In this document: positions 9,139 through 18,906 of the stretch, piece by piece
How positions within the stretch are numbered: position 1 is the stretch's first letter
Layout: each line of letters begins with the position of its first letter
Source of the DNA: Alkalicoccus chagannorensis DSM 18086
GTDB taxonomy: Bacteria; Bacillota; Bacilli; Bacillales; Salisediminibacteriaceae
NCBI RefSeq assembly: GCF_000429725.1
Contig: NZ_KE386944.1
Coordinates: 186,001-250,000, forward strand
DNA length: 64,000 nucleotides
Direction: 5' to 3'
The notes under the pieces: generated by a model
Told to the model about the DNA's origin: nothing
Database searches by the model: none
What the model saw: only the letters and a program-made list of their open reading frames with translations
Made by a program: the position numbers and the translations under genes

Positions 9139-10659
9139 ATGGCAACGCTGTGGCTCCTCGGCAGCCAATGTTCCTTCCGGCAGCCGTGGTTTGAAGAGAT
9201 CGATAAAAAGAAGGATCATATTCTGCTGATCGAAGCGCGTTCGCGCTCCACGTGGCAGCAGTATCATAAGCAGAAGCTCGTGCTCGTGTTTTCCATCATG
9301 CGTCATTTTAAAGCGGAACTGGAGGAAGCAGGATTCAGCGTGGACTACCGGCAGGGAGATTCGTTCGAGGAAGAGCTGCAGAAACATATTAATCAGTACA
9401 AAGCGAAAGAAATTCTCATTCATCAACCTTCCGACCATCGGATGGAGAGGCAGATCCATTCCTGGAAGAACAAACAAAAGGACGTCGACATTCGCATGCA
9501 GGAGGAAGGCGGTTTTTTAATCGGCCGCCCGGAGTGGGAGGACCTGTTGCCGGATAACCAGAAATGGCAGATGGATAAGCTGTACCGGAAGTTCCGGACC
9601 CGCTTTGATGTGCTTTTGACGAACGAAGGAAAACCGCTCGGCGGCAAGTGGAGTCTCGATGCGGAGAACCGCAAGCCGCCGAAAAAAGGGCTCGATTTCC
9701 CGGCACCCGCCTGGCCGGACCAGACGACGATCACGAAAGAGGTGATCGCGGACGTGGAGCAGCATTACACGGAGAATTACGGCAGCATCGACTCGTTCCG
9801 CTATCCGGTTACTGCGGACCAGGCGGAAGCATTTCTAGAGGACTTCATCAAGCATCGGCTGCCGACGTTCGGGGACTATCAGGACGCGATGATTCCGAAA
9901 GATCCGTTCATGTCCCATTCGATGCTGTCAGCTTCCATCAACATGAACCTGCTCGACCCGCTGGATGTCATCCGGAGGGCGGAAGAAGCATATGAAGACG
10001 GCCATGCTCCGCTGAACGCCGTCGAAGGTTTTATCCGGCAGATTCTCGGCTGGCGGGAGTATATCCGTGGTATTTATCTTCGGAAAATGCCCGAGTACCG
10101 GAACGTGAATGAACTCGATCATCACCGGGATCTTCCGGACTTTTTCTGGACGGGAGAAACAAAGATGCACTGCATGCAGGACAGCATCGGCTCGGTGATC
10201 GAACATGGCTACAGCCATCACATCCAGCGGCTGATGGTGATCGGCAACTTTTCGGTGCTCGCCGGCTTTTCTCCGCAGCAGGTGTCCGACTGGTTTAACG
10301 AAATGTACATCGATGCACTCGACTGGGTTGTGCTGCCGAATGTGCTCGGCATGGCGCTCTATGCTGACGGGGGGCTGATGTCGACGAAGCCGTATGTCTC
10401 CAGCGGCAACTACATCCATAAAATGAGCCGCTACTGCGGGGACTGCGAATACAGCGTCAAAGACAAATACGGCGAGACCGCCTGTCCGTTCCACTCGCTG
10501 TACTGGGATTTCTTAGAACGACAGCGAAGCCGGTTTGAAGAGAATCCACGCATGAAAGTGATGTTCAAACACCTGGATAATCGATCGGAGGAGCAGGTCC
10601 AGCAGCAGAAAGAGACGGTGGATCTCGTCTTTGACCGACTGAAGAAAGGAGAGCTGTAA
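9139..10659 (+). CDS. Cryptochrome/photolyase family protein, FeS (PhrB-like) type
   Basis: 506 residues, the usual length for the DPRP/FeS-BCP branch of photolyases. The N-terminus (LWLLGSQCSF...LIEARS) is the Rossmann-like antenna domain; the helical FAD domain contains ILGWREYIRGIY and NVLGMALYADGG. Four cysteines, C345, C433, C436 and C449, keep the spacing of the 4Fe-4S ligands of Agrobacterium PhrB (88, 3 and 13 residues). Such enzymes repair (6-4) photoproducts by light-driven electron transfer. The stop codon overlaps the ATG of the following DUF429 gene, so the two are co-transcribed. Confidence 0.93.
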   Translation: MATLWLLGSQCSFRQPWFEEIDKKKDHILLIEARSRSTWQQYHKQKLVLVFSIMRHFKAELEEAGFSVDYRQGDSFEEELQKHINQYKAKEILIHQPSDHRMERQIHSWKNKQKDVDIRMQEEGGFLIGRPEWEDLLPDNQKWQMDKLYRKFRTRFDVLLTNEGKPLGGKWSLDAENRKPPKKGLDFPAPAWPDQTTITKEVIADVEQHYTENYGSIDSFRYPVTADQAEAFLEDFIKHRLPTFGDYQDAMIPKDPFMSHSMLSASINMNLLDPLDVIRRAEEAYEDGHAPLNAVEGFIRQILGWREYIRGIYLRKMPEYRNVNELDHHRDLPDFFWTGETKMHCMQDSIGSVIEHGYSHHIQRLMVIGNFSVLAGFSPQQVSDWFNEMYIDALDWVVLPNVLGMALYADGGLMSTKPYVSSGNYIHKMSRYCGDCEYSVKDKYGETACPFHSLYWDFLERQRSRFEENPRMKVMFKHLDNRSEEQVQQQKETVDLVFDRLKKGEL

Positions 10660-11351
10660 TGGCGCGCTGCCTCGGCGTCGACGGCTGCCGCGGAGGATGG
10701 GCGGTCGTGACCGCCGAGCAGGGCCGGCTGGTACAGGCAGAAATAGCTGCATCGCTCGCTGCTATTGAGACGGCCGGCGTGGATCGAATCTGGATCGATA
10801 TGCCGATCGGAATGCCGTCTGCTCGACAGTTCCCGAGGGAAGCGGATGCCGGAGCGAGGCGCCTGCTCGGACCGCGCAGGGCCAGTATTTTTTCAGCGCC
10901 GTGCAGGGAGGTGCTGGAGGCAGCCGATTATGAAACGGCCTCCGCCGAGCACCGCCGGCTGACGGGCAAGGGGATCTCGAAGCAGACGTGGAACCTCGTA
11001 CCGAAAATCCGGGAACTGGCGGCGTGGCATCCGGATGTGCCGGTGTATGAGGCGCATCCGGAGCTGGTGGCTGCAGGACTGGGCGGGGAGCCGATGAAGG
11101 CGAACAAGAAAACGGAAGCGGGGCAGGCGGAACGGATCGAACTTCTGAAGGGATCCGATTTCGGTCCGGAGCAGCTGAAGGCGTGGAAACAGGAGTTTGG
11201 AGGCCGTGCGGCAGCAGATGACTGGATCGATGCTGCGCTGTTGGCCGTGGCTGCCTCTGATCCGGCGCTGGAGCGGCGGACCGTACCGGAACAGCCGCAG
11301 CAGAACGATGCGGGAGAGGACATGGCCATTCATTACAGCATCCGGGGTTGA
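10659..11351 (+). CDS. DUF429 domain protein
   Basis: 230 residues. The N-terminus MARCLGVDGCRGGW, then IWIDMPIGMP and SIFSAPCREVLEA, are hallmarks of DUF429, a family with an RNase H-like fold suggestive of a nuclease and with no settled function. The acidic residues of VDGCRGGW and IDMPIG would be the candidate metal ligands. Its ATG shares a base with the photolyase stop, so a role alongside DNA repair is possible but inferred from position only. It converges on the SDR gene, with a shared terminator between them. Confidence 0.85.
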   Translation: MARCLGVDGCRGGWAVVTAEQGRLVQAEIAASLAAIETAGVDRIWIDMPIGMPSARQFPREADAGARRLLGPRRASIFSAPCREVLEAADYETASAEHRRLTGKGISKQTWNLVPKIRELAAWHPDVPVYEAHPELVAAGLGGEPMKANKKTEAGQAERIELLKGSDFGPEQLKAWKQEFGGRAAADDWIDAALLAVAASDPALERRTVPEQPQQNDAGEDMAIHYSIRG

Positions 11352-11482
11352 TACAGGGGAACACCTTCGGATGGAATCGGCGCGCGGTGTCCCTGCAGGT
11401 TTGGGTAGAGGTTCCTCTCGTGAAGAGACACGAAGCCTACATTTTGGTTATGGCCACATGTGTGCTTTCTGCAAACATAAAC

Positions 11483-11510
11483 AGGCCGTCTCCTGGAGGA
11501 GGCGGCCTTT
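11483..11510. terminator. Bidirectional terminator between DUF429 and SDR genes
   Basis: AGGCCGTCTCC and GGAGGCGGCCT pair around TGGA with one G-T wobble. On the minus strand the hairpin is followed by TGTTTATGTTT, which suits the SDR gene; the plus side has only a short T run. Confidence 0.65.
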
Positions 11511-11524
11511 ACGTGTGGATGGAC

Positions 11525-12277
11525 TTATTTCAGCGAGTAGCCGCCGTCGATGACGAGTTCGGCACCGATCATGTACGACGAGACGTCGGAGGCGAGGAAG
11601 CGGACGGCGTTGGCAATTTCGTCCGGGTCGGCGTAGGAGCCGCGTGGAGATTCTTTCGATGCTTTCTCCAGTGCTTCTTCGCTGCCGTACGCTTTCTTGG
11701 AAAGATCCGTAACGGTAGGGCCCGGCGAGATGCAGTTGACGCGGACGCCCTGTCTCGCAAAACGGAGCGACGTGCTCTGGGTCATGGCAACGACCGCTGC
11801 TTTCGTTCCGCTGTAGGCAGGAAGCATCGGATTTACTTTGTCGTTCCCGAGAATAGCAGCGTTATTGACGATGTTTCCGGATTTCTGCTTCTGCATCCAC
11901 TGCAGCGCATACTTCATGTACAGGTAGATTGCTGTCTGGTTCGTGCCGATCAATTTATCCCAGTCTTCTTCACTCACGCGGGCGAGAGGTCCGCCGCCGA
12001 TGGAAATGACCCCGGCATTGTTGAAGAGGATGTCGATTTGGTCTTCTTCCTTTTCCAATTCTTCGAAGAAACCGGCAATCTGCTCCCGCTCCAGGTTATC
12101 GACTTGATGGAAGTGCGCATATCCATCCGCTTCTGATTCGACGTTTTTTCCTTTATCTTCATCGCGTCCCGTAAAATGAACGCGGGCTCCTCTAGCTGCA
12201 AACTGCTTCACGACGGCAGCTCCGATCCCGGACGTACCGCCGTTCACAATAACCACTTTTCCTTCGAAATTTTCCAT
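11525..12277 (-). CDS. SDR family NAD(P)-dependent oxidoreductase
   Basis: 250 residues, a classical short-chain dehydrogenase. It has the cofactor motif NGGTSGIGAAV, NNAG in LFNNAGVIS, a catalytic YSGTK, and the C-terminal PGPTVTDL and GAELVIDGGYS typical of glucose-1-dehydrogenase-like SDRs. The substrate cannot be read from sequence. A sigma-B-like promoter lies upstream (12320-12345), and several bacilli place such SDRs in the general stress regulon. The ribosome site GGAGGCTGAAGGA precedes the ATG. Confidence 0.92.
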   Translation of the reverse strand: MENFEGKVVIVNGGTSGIGAAVVKQFAARGARVHFTGRDEDKGKNVESEADGYAHFHQVDNLEREQIAGFFEELEKEEDQIDILFNNAGVISIGGGPLARVSEEDWDKLIGTNQTAIYLYMKYALQWMQKQKSGNIVNNAAILGNDKVNPMLPAYSGTKAAVVAMTQSTSLRFARQGVRVNCISPGPTVTDLSKKAYGSEEALEKASKESPRGSYADPDEIANAVRFLASDVSSYMIGAELVIDGGYSLK

Positions 12278-12319
12278 GTTCCTTCAGCCTCCTTGATTGG
12301 TTTCCCTTTTGTCATAGGT

Positions 12320-12345
12320 ATACACGATTTTTACAAAAGTTAAAC
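12320..12345 (-). promoter_or_regulatory. Sigma-B-like promoter for the SDR gene
   Basis: On the minus strand GTTTAA, 14 bp, then GTGTAT closely matches the sigma-B pattern GTTTAA-N12-15-GGGTAT. It ends about 45 bp before the SDR start codon. Confidence 0.4.
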
Positions 12346-12496
12346 ATGGGGCTGATTTTTGATGATGAATAGGAATGGATCAAGGCTCATCGCGGAAGGA
12401 CGTGGCTTTAGCTGCTGCTTGGGAAGGTGGGCTTGTTCTTGCCTGAAAACGACCGCTTTCCCACGAACAGGCGCTGCTCATTTTTCATCCACGGAA

Positions 12497-12527
12497 AAGA
12501 ACCGCCGGCGGACTGCCGGCGGTTCAT
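12497..12527. terminator. Bidirectional terminator after queF
   Basis: GAACCGCCGGC and GCCGGCGGTTC form an 11-bp perfect stem around GGACT. Reading on the minus strand it is followed by TTTTCC, 25 bp after the queF stop; on the plus strand it is followed by ATTCTTCTTTTC. Confidence 0.75.
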
Positions 12528-12552
12528 TCTTCTTTTCTTATCAAGCTGAACG

Positions 12553-13041
12553 TCAGCGGTGATCGATTTTTTCCGGGTAGAGGTCGTGCTGCAGGAGCCG
12601 CTGCTCGGCCATCTTCTCGTACTTCGTGCCGGGACGGCCGTAGTTCGTGTAGGGATCGATGGAGATGCCGCCGCGCGGGGTGAATTTGCCGAGCACTTCG
12701 ATATAGCGCGGATCCATCAGTTCGATGAGGTCGTTCATGATCGTATTCATGCAGTCCTCATGAAAGTCGCCGTGGTTGCGGAAGCTGAACAGATACAGCT
12801 TCAGCGATTTGCTCTCCACCATCTTCACATCCGGAATGTAGCTGATGTAGATTGTGGCAAAATCCGGCTGGCCGGTTTTCGGGCAGAGGCTGGTGAACTC
12901 CGGGCAGTTGAATTTTACAAAATAATCCCGGTAGGTGTGGCGGTTCTCAAAGGATTCGAGGATGGAAGGGTCGTATTCCATTTTATATTCCACGTTCATG
13001 TTTCCGAGCAGGTCTACTTCTTCTTCACGGTTATGGGCCAT
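12553..13041 (-). CDS. queF: NADPH-dependent 7-cyano-7-deazaguanine reductase
   Basis: 162 residues. QueF reduces preQ0 to preQ1 in queuosine synthesis. Cys53 of [10 protein letters not shown] is the nucleophile that forms the thioimide and Asp60 the acid; FHEDC (His94, Glu95) is the substrate-binding pair, matching the short Bacillus-type enzyme. The open frame extends far upstream, but I start at MAHNREEE because GAAAGGAACG lies just before it and the upstream residues are not family-like. It is divergent from the SEC-C gene and monocistronic. No preQ1 riboswitch was seen upstream. Confidence 0.96.
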   Translation of the reverse strand: MAHNREEEVDLLGNMNVEYKMEYDPSILESFENRHTYRDYFVKFNCPEFTSLCPKTGQPDFATIYISYIPDVKMVESKSLKLYLFSFRNHGDFHEDCMNTIMNDLIELMDPRYIEVLGKFTPRGGISIDPYTNYGRPGTKYEKMAEQRLLQHDLYPEKIDHR

Positions 13042-13198
13042 TGACAGTCGTTCCTTTCTTCTTTTCAGGATGCCTTTATCATACACAATCCCAGCAGGGG
13101 AGAGCAATGGGATGCCCTCCGCGAGAGCTGCGGATATTTTTTCAGCGCAGAAAGTATAGTAAAGTGGAAGGAACAAACCAAGACAGGGAGGAAAACAA

Positions 13199-15196
13199 AT
13201 GAATGTCGGTCGGAATGACAAGTGTCCGTGCGGAAGCGGTAAAAAATATAAAAAGTGCTGTGGGCAGTCCAATGTGACGGCCTTTAGCCAGAACGTAGTA
13301 AAGCAGGAGGTGGATCAGGCGTTTGGCCGTTTGATGGACGAAGGGATATCGAACAACCAGAAGGTGAAGCGGCTGATCGCGCAGGAGGGAGACAGCGATA
13401 AAACGATGGTAAGGCTGGAGCTGGAAGTCATCGGCTCGATGCTGCTGGATCCGGTAAAGGGAAATGCAGAAATGAAGGATTTTGTTTCCAGGGAGAAAAA
13501 ACAGCAGATCCGGCCTCAGGTGAAAGCAGCACTGGAACAGTGGACGAACACGGAGCCGGGACTGTTTGAAATCACAAAGCCTTCGATAGAGACCGGCTTT
13601 CCCTGGGAAGCGAGGAATCTGTACACCGGGGAAACCTTCCCCGTGAGAGCAGCGGAAGAGGACCAGGCAGGAGAGTGGGAAGACATGACGTTCTATCAAT
13701 TCGGCTTTCCGCTGTCCTATGGAACGAGTTACATGATTCATCCTCCGGATCTGGCATTGACAGAAAGAGGGAGAGATCACTTCATCCAGAAAGTGGACGA
13801 GAGAAAGGTCCCTGCGGACGTCACGTTCCACGAAGATTTTTTTTCGTGGATCAATGTATATGAACGTTTGTTTTTAGAGGGAGACACACTGGAGCAGGAG
13901 GAATACTTCGACCCGATCCCCCTTCCCCCTGAGGATAAAGGCGTATGGGACATGGTGGAAACATCCCTGCTGCAGGAAGGAGCTGGCAGCGAGGTCCTGG
14001 CGAACTTGAAATTCCTCTGGGAACGATATCTGCTGGAGCAGAAACCGAGGATTCCGAAACCCGAAGTTCCCGCAGCTGCGCTGGAGTACTTCTTCCGTCA
14101 TCATGATGCGTTCGGGTGGAACGGCAGGCCGATGACACAGAAAGAAGCTGCGCAAAAGTACGGAGTAAGTCCCGGCAGCGTGTCAAACCGGGCCATGGCA
14201 TTGGAAAGCCAGCTTTTCTCTATTTTCTTTGATGCGTGGGAGACAGAAGATCAAATGGGAGAGCCAGCCCTCCGTGAGTCGGACAACTTGTTACGCTGGA
14301 CCAATTCCTCCGTCGAGATAGAGATGGAGAAACGTCTGTACCAAATCGTCGTTCTGATGACGAGAGAGGGACTTCCGGATACAGATGCAACCTTCAACGA
14401 TTTGTATCATCGATTGGATGCGTTGTTCGAAGCAAAAACAGCTGCGGAAAAGGCACAGATGATGGTCTACGATGGATACGAACAAGATAATCCCGAGGAG
14501 CGGATTCGGACAGCGGAGAACGCCATGAAGATCGACCCCTCCTGCGGGGACGCCTATACACTTCGCGCAACCGCGTACGAACCGGGCGAGACGAAGCTCA
14601 ACGACCTGCTGAAAGCGGTGAACATGCATCTTCGCAGCGGCATTCTACTGCGGGTAGAGGAGGTAGAAGAAGCATGGCATGATCCCATCAGCCGGCCGTA
14701 CTTGAGGGCAGAATATCTGCTGGCTGAGACGTATGCCGCGCTTGGAGACGTCGAACAAGCGGCGAAAGAGCTGGAAGAACTGCTCCAGCATACCCCGGAA
14801 GACATCCAGGGAGCGAGGTATCTGCTCGGAGCCTGCTATGCCAGACTGGGGCGAGCGGAGGATCTCGACCATCTGCTGGAAAGTTTTGAAACATCCGGAT
14901 CAGACGATACCTGGTTTGACTATACGCTCCTGCTGCACCAGGTGATGACATCGACGAAATCTCCCGGCCAGGAAGAGAAGATGATGATACAATTCAGCAT
15001 GATGGATGCGGTGGAAAGCAATCCGCACATCGCGAAAATGCTCGCATCTGGTGATATCGACCAGCAGGCGCCGACGTATCATCAGGCAGGCTCCTATGAA
15101 GAGGCACAGTGGTATCTGTCGCTGTATCGGCAGGCGTGGGCACCTTACCAGCAGCTGTTGCACGAACTTTATGAAGGTCTATCGGACCTCCCGTAG
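13199..15196 (+). CDS. SEC-C motif protein with TPR-like C-terminus
   Basis: 665 residues. The N-terminus [17 protein letters not shown] is a complete SEC-C zinc-binding motif (Cys9, Cys11, Cys20, Cys21), the small domain also found at the SecA C-terminus. The middle contains a helix-turn-helix-like segment ([20 protein letters not shown], about 316-335). The region from about 435 resembles tetratricopeptide repeats ([48 protein letters not shown]). Proteins of this layout are common but poorly understood; protein binding is the safest inference. GGGAGG precedes the ATG. It is separated from queF by about 150 bp. Confidence 0.8.
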   Translation: MNVGRNDKCPCGSGKKYKKCCGQSNVTAFSQNVVKQEVDQAFGRLMDEGISNNQKVKRLIAQEGDSDKTMVRLELEVIGSMLLDPVKGNAEMKDFVSREKKQQIRPQVKAALEQWTNTEPGLFEITKPSIETGFPWEARNLYTGETFPVRAAEEDQAGEWEDMTFYQFGFPLSYGTSYMIHPPDLALTERGRDHFIQKVDERKVPADVTFHEDFFSWINVYERLFLEGDTLEQEEYFDPIPLPPEDKGVWDMVETSLLQEGAGSEVLANLKFLWERYLLEQKPRIPKPEVPAAALEYFFRHHDAFGWNGRPMTQKEAAQKYGVSPGSVSNRAMALESQLFSIFFDAWETEDQMGEPALRESDNLLRWTNSSVEIEMEKRLYQIVVLMTREGLPDTDATFNDLYHRLDALFEAKTAAEKAQMMVYDGYEQDNPEERIRTAENAMKIDPSCGDAYTLRATAYEPGETKLNDLLKAVNMHLRSGILLRVEEVEEAWHDPISRPYLRAEYLLAETYAALGDVEQAAKELEELLQHTPEDIQGARYLLGACYARLGRAEDLDHLLESFETSGSDDTWFDYTLLLHQVMTSTKSPGQEEKMMIQFSMMDAVESNPHIAKMLASGDIDQQAPTYHQAGSYEEAQWYLSLYRQAWAPYQQLLHELYEGLSDLP

Positions 15197-15352
15197 GCAT
15201 CCCGGAGGGGGGAGGGCATTTTCGCGTGAGCCGGAGCCCTCTCTGCCCGCTCTTCTGTTCCTGACGAGCCGTCGGTGTGCGGCCAGGGCGCCCGTTGCAA
15301 TCCGGCGTCGGGTATGGTACGTTGATACAAATGAGAAACGGGGGACGAAAGC

Positions 15353-15415
15353 ATGATTCTGTATCGCGCGCAGCAACAGCATAAGCTCTGTTTTTTTCCG
15401 CGTGCCGAGCAGTAA
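15353..15415 (+). CDS. Candidate 20-residue leader peptide
   Basis: MILYRAQQQHKLCFFPRAEQ followed by TAA. GGGGGACG lies about 8 bp before the ATG, a good ribosome site. Its codons for Leu-Cys-Phe-Phe-Pro form the left arm of the inverted repeat 15385-15442, so a translating or stalled ribosome would open that stem. The arrangement resembles attenuation leaders, but no regulatory codon run is evident. It may also be chance. Confidence 0.3.
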   Translation: MILYRAQQQHKLCFFPRAEQ

Positions 15416-15442
15416 TCAGAGGCTCCCGGAAAAGAACAGAGC
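15385..15442 (+). promoter_or_regulatory. 16-bp inverted repeat in the rRNA methyltransferase leader
   Basis: The arms 15385-15400 and 15427-15442 are complementary at 15 of 16 positions with a 26-nt loop. GCTCTGTT in the left arm also occurs at the ends of repeat families B and C, so the structure could be a repeat remnant rather than a switch. Confidence 0.45.
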
Positions 15443-15454
15443 GTCTTCACGCAT

Positions 15455-15494
15455 ACCGCAGTATTGGCTCTACGGGGACCGGTGCGGTTTTTTT
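15455..15494 (+). terminator. Terminator-like hairpin upstream of the methyltransferase gene
   Basis: ACCGCA and TGCGGT close an imperfect hairpin followed by seven T residues. It lies after the inverted repeat, as in a transcription attenuator, but could simply end the transcript of the SEC-C gene. Confidence 0.5.
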
Positions 15495-15528
15495 GTGTTC
15501 TTAAGATAGTAGAGAATGTCCTGGCAGG

Positions 15529-15642
15529 AAGACGGCGCCTCGTACGCTGCGCGGGAAGAATGAAGAACTGTTCTTCCCTGGAGAAGCCTGCAGCGTCGCC
15601 GCACGCCGTTCCGACCAAAAGGCGCTTTGCGCTTTGGTTCTG
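15529..15642 (+). repeat. Interspersed repeat family A, copy 2 (5' end missing)
   Basis: It contains GCGCGGGAAGAA...TTCTTCCC, GCAGCGTCGCCGCACGCCG and the AAAAGGCGCTTTGCGCTTT hairpin, but lacks the AATGTATAAG-type 5' end. It ends about 30 bp before the methyltransferase start. Confidence 0.75.
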
Positions 15643-15675
15643 TTCAAATTCAACTAATAGAAAGAAGGCTGCAAT

Positions 15676-16887
15676 ATGGAAGAAAAGATTCTGCGGGTCA
15701 GCCCGTCGTATGAAGCACAGTACCGGGACGGCTATCCGCTTGTCATGGAGGAGGCGCTCACGAACCCAGGCGCCCTGAAAGAGGAAGGGGAAGTATTCCG
15801 TCTGGAAACGAAGGGCGGCGATTTTCTTGGCCGCGGGTATCACGGACGTCAGAACAAAGGGCTCGGCTGGATCGTGACGACGAAAGAAACGGAAACGATC
15901 GACGAACGGCTGATTCAGAAGCGGCTGATCGTCGCGCTCGGCCGGCGGGGACATTTCTTCGGCCAGGAAGAGACGAACCTGTTCCGCCTGTTCAACGGGG
16001 AAGGGGACGGCTTCGGTGGTGTCCTCATCGACTACTACGACCGCTGGTATGTCATCCAGTTTTACAGCCGCGGCGCGTATGCGTTCAAAGATGTATTTGT
16101 CGAGGCGATCCTGCAGAACACCGATGCCATCGGGGTGTATGAGAAGAAACGATTCAGCGACGGTGGCGCATACGTCGCCGATGATGATTTCGTGACGGGC
16201 ACCCCGGCACCGGAGCCGCTTCCGGTGAAAGAAAACGGCATGACGTTCGCCTCGTATTTGAACGACGGCGCGATGACGGGCATCTTTCTCGACCAGCGGG
16301 ACGTCCGGAGAAAAGTCCGGGATGAGCTTGCAGACGGCAGAAACGTCCTGAACACATTTTCGTATACGGGGGCGTTCTCTGTCGCAGCAGCGCTCGGCGG
16401 TGCGGCGACGACCAACATTGACGCGGCGAACCGGAGCAGGGAAAAGACGATCGAGCAGTTCCGCATGAACGGCGTTGATCCGGCTGCGCACGACATTATT
16501 GTCGATGACGTCTTCCAATACTTGAAAAGGTCAGCGAAGCGGGAGAAGCGCTGGGATCTCGTCATCCTCGATCCACCCAGCTTCGCGAGAACGAAGCAGA
16601 CGACGTTTAAAGCATCCAAGGACTATCCATCCCTGCTTGTATCTGCAGCAGCCGTCACCGAAACCGGCGGCTATATTCTGGCCTCGACGAACCACGGCGG
16701 CATGACGCACGGGCGGTTCCGGAAATTCATCAAACAGGCGGCAGCCGAAGCCGACTGCACGTTCAAGGTGGAATCGGTCTGGTCGGTGCCGGAGGATGTC
16801 GTCCAGGACGACAAGTACCCGGAAGGCAGCTACTTGAAAGTGTATCTCATCAAAAAGATAGCCGAAGGAGGAGCTTCACATGAGTGA
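15676..16887 (+). CDS. Class I SAM-dependent rRNA methyltransferase, RlmI/YwbD-like
   Basis: 403 residues. Residues 1-80 form a PUA RNA-binding domain ([24 protein letters not shown]). The region about 110-200 contains [26 protein letters not shown], typical of RlmI/RlmK. The SAM-binding Rossmann part has [21 protein letters not shown] and the catalytic-loop motif DPPSF starting at Asp299. The E. coli relative makes m5C in 23S rRNA; the target here is inferred by family only. The gene overlaps the following glnS by 8 bp. Confidence 0.9.
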   Translation: MEEKILRVSPSYEAQYRDGYPLVMEEALTNPGALKEEGEVFRLETKGGDFLGRGYHGRQNKGLGWIVTTKETETIDERLIQKRLIVALGRRGHFFGQEETNLFRLFNGEGDGFGGVLIDYYDRWYVIQFYSRGAYAFKDVFVEAILQNTDAIGVYEKKRFSDGGAYVADDDFVTGTPAPEPLPVKENGMTFASYLNDGAMTGIFLDQRDVRRKVRDELADGRNVLNTFSYTGAFSVAAALGGAATTNIDAANRSREKTIEQFRMNGVDPAAHDIIVDDVFQYLKRSAKREKRWDLVILDPPSFARTKQTTFKASKDYPSLLVSAAAVTETGGYILASTNHGGMTHGRFRKFIKQAAAEADCTFKVESVWSVPEDVVQDDKYPEGSYLKVYLIKKIAEGGASHE

Positions 16888-18523
16888 ACACCACACCCAC
16901 TTTATTAAACATATCGTCACAGAGGACATGGAGAGCGGCGCTTACGACAGCATCACGACCCGTTTTCCGCCCGAGCCGAACGGCTACTTGCACATTGGCC
17001 ATGCGAAGTCGATCGTGCTCAACTTCGAGCTGGCGGATGAATTCGGCGGCACGACAAACCTCCGTTTTGACGATACGAATCCGTTGAAAGAGGATAAAGA
17101 GTATGTCGATGCGATCAAAGAAGACATCGAGTGGCTTGGCTATGAGCCGGAGAACCTCCGTTTTGCTTCCAATTATTTTGAAGAGATGTACAACCAGGCC
17201 GTCAGTCTGATCAAGCGCGGGCTTGCCTACGTGGAAGACTTGTCGCAGGACGAAGTACGGGAGCTGCGGGGGACACTGACCGAACCCGGAAAGGAAAGCC
17301 CGGCGCGGAACCGGAGTGTAGAGGAGAACCTCGAGCTGTTCGAACAGATGCGCAGCGGCGCCTTTGCTGACGGAGAAAAAACGCTGCGGGCCAAGATTGA
17401 TATGAGCTCGCCGAACATCAATCTGCGGGACCCGGTGCTGTACCGGATTTCCCACACGGATCATCATAATACGGGAAGCGACTGGTGCATTTATCCGATG
17501 TACTCGTTTGCCCATCCGTTGGAAGATGCGATCGAAGGCGTCACCCATTCGCTCTGTACGCTGGAGTTCGAGGATCAGCGTCCCCTGTACGACTGGGTGA
17601 TCGCCAAAGCGGATCTTGCCTCCGAGCCGAAACAGATTGAATTCGCGCGGCTGAACTTGACGAACACCGTCATGAGCAAGCGGAAGCTGAAGCAGCTCGT
17701 CGACGAAGCGTTCGTCGACGGCTGGGACGACCCGCGGATGCCGACGATTTCCGGCCTGCGCCGCCGCGGCTTTACGCCGGAATCGATCAAGCAGTTCTGC
17801 CGGGAGATCGGGGTTTCGAAAGCCGATAACCTCGTCGATGTCCGGATGCTGGAGCACTTCCTGCGGGAGGACTTGAAACTGAAGGCACCACGGACGATGG
17901 CGGTGCTGGATCCGGTGAAAGTCATTATTACGAACTATCCGGAAGGAGAAACCGAGTGGCTTCCGGCAGAAGTAAATCCGGAGAATGAGGAGATGGGTAC
18001 CCGGCAGATTCCATTTTCCCGTGAGATTTACATCGAGCGGGAAGATTTTATGGAAGACCCGCCGAAAAAATATTTCCGGCTGTTCCCGAACAATGAGGTG
18101 CGCATCAAGCACGCATACTTTATCCACTGCCACGATTTCAAAAAAGATGAGAACGGACGGGTGACTGAGCTGTACTGCACCTATGATCCGGAGACGAAGT
18201 CCGGATCCGGTTTTGATGCACGGAAGGTGAAGGGCACGCTTCACTATGTAGAAGCCGGACATGCGGTGCCGGCGGAATTCCGTCTGTACGAGCGGCTGAT
18301 TGATGATGAAGCCGAAGGGGATAACTTCCTGGACTTCGTCAACAGCGAGTCGCTGACGGTCAAGCACGGCTTTGTGGAGCCGAACATGGCAGATGTCACT
18401 GCCTACGACAAGTTCCAGTTCTTCCGCCACGGCTACTTCAGCGTCGACCCGAAAGACAGCAGCCCAGGTGCGCCGGTGTTCAACCGGGTGGTCGAGCTGA
18501 AAAGCTCGTTTAAGCTGAAGTAA
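16880..18523 (+). CDS. glnS: Glutaminyl-tRNA synthetase
   Basis: 547 residues, close to the E. coli enzyme length. It has the class I signature [15 protein letters not shown] (from Pro30), GlnRS-type RFDDTNP, and a KMSKS equivalent VMSKRKL (from Val264), followed by the C-terminal anticodon-binding beta barrels. It charges tRNA-Gln directly with glutamine. Most Bacilli lack this gene and make Gln-tRNA by misacylation and the GatCAB amidotransferase, so its presence suggests ancient transfer or lineage-specific retention. It overlaps rlmI-like upstream and is followed 11 bp later by the DUF202 gene. AAGGAGGAG precedes the ATG. Confidence 0.96.
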   Translation: MSEHHTHFIKHIVTEDMESGAYDSITTRFPPEPNGYLHIGHAKSIVLNFELADEFGGTTNLRFDDTNPLKEDKEYVDAIKEDIEWLGYEPENLRFASNYFEEMYNQAVSLIKRGLAYVEDLSQDEVRELRGTLTEPGKESPARNRSVEENLELFEQMRSGAFADGEKTLRAKIDMSSPNINLRDPVLYRISHTDHHNTGSDWCIYPMYSFAHPLEDAIEGVTHSLCTLEFEDQRPLYDWVIAKADLASEPKQIEFARLNLTNTVMSKRKLKQLVDEAFVDGWDDPRMPTISGLRRRGFTPESIKQFCREIGVSKADNLVDVRMLEHFLREDLKLKAPRTMAVLDPVKVIITNYPEGETEWLPAEVNPENEEMGTRQIPFSREIYIEREDFMEDPPKKYFRLFPNNEVRIKHAYFIHCHDFKKDENGRVTELYCTYDPETKSGSGFDARKVKGTLHYVEAGHAVPAEFRLYERLIDDEAEGDNFLDFVNSESLTVKHGFVEPNMADVTAYDKFQFFRHGYFSVDPKDSSPGAPVFNRVVELKSSFKLK

Positions 18524-18534
18524 AGGCCGGCCGG

Positions 18535-18906
18535 ATGAAGGAAGAACAGCGTACGACCGATTCCAGCTATATTCAGCAGCACCTGGCGAATGAGCGGACG
18601 TTTCTCGCCTGGGTGCGGACGGCGCTGACGATGAAGGGGATCGGCTTTCTCGTCTTCAGTCTCGAGCTGATGATCTCGGGGCAATCTGTCTCCACAGCAG
18701 CGCAGCTCGTAAGTGCCGTGTCCTTCGTGGCCGGCCTGACGATTCTCTCCGCAGGCACGCTGCTGTATTTCCGCAGCAAAAAGACCATCAACGACCAGCT
18801 GTACCGGGCTGCTTCCACGACCGTCGTACTGACGGCGGTCCTTGTAGCGGTCGTGCTCACCGTCATCTTTCTCTATGCCCTCACGGTCGGATCGGGCCGC
18901 CTGTAA
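18535..18906 (+). CDS. DUF202 (YidH-like) membrane protein
   Basis: 123 residues with LANERTFLAWVRTALTMKGIG, the core motif of the DUF202 family, and three predicted membrane helices (about 38-58, 62-80 and 98-118). The function of the family is unknown. It begins 11 bp after glnS and is probably the last gene of the methyltransferase-glnS transcript, since a terminator follows 60 bp later. Confidence 0.85.
   Translation: MKEEQRTTDSSYIQQHLANERTFLAWVRTALTMKGIGFLVFSLELMISGQSVSTAAQLVSAVSFVAGLTILSAGTLLYFRSKKTINDQLYRAASTTVVLTAVLVAVVLTVIFLYALTVGSGRL

Larger units (their letters stand above)
15197..15675. other. Leader region with small ORF, long inverted repeat, terminator and repeat A copy
   Basis: This 479-bp gap holds a candidate 20-codon leader (15353-15415), an overlapping 16-bp inverted repeat (15385-15442), a terminator-like hairpin (15455-15494) and a family A repeat (15529-15642), all in front of the rRNA methyltransferase gene. 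No ordinary gene is present. Confidence 0.55.

Noticed and set aside
15169-16518. A 449-codon open frame on the minus strand
   Set aside because: Covers the methyltransferase gene antisense plus repeat sequence; composition is Arg-rich and unlike a real protein.
16850-18430. A 526-codon open frame on the minus strand
   Set aside because: Exactly antisense to glnS, with no family-like residues and no ribosome site.
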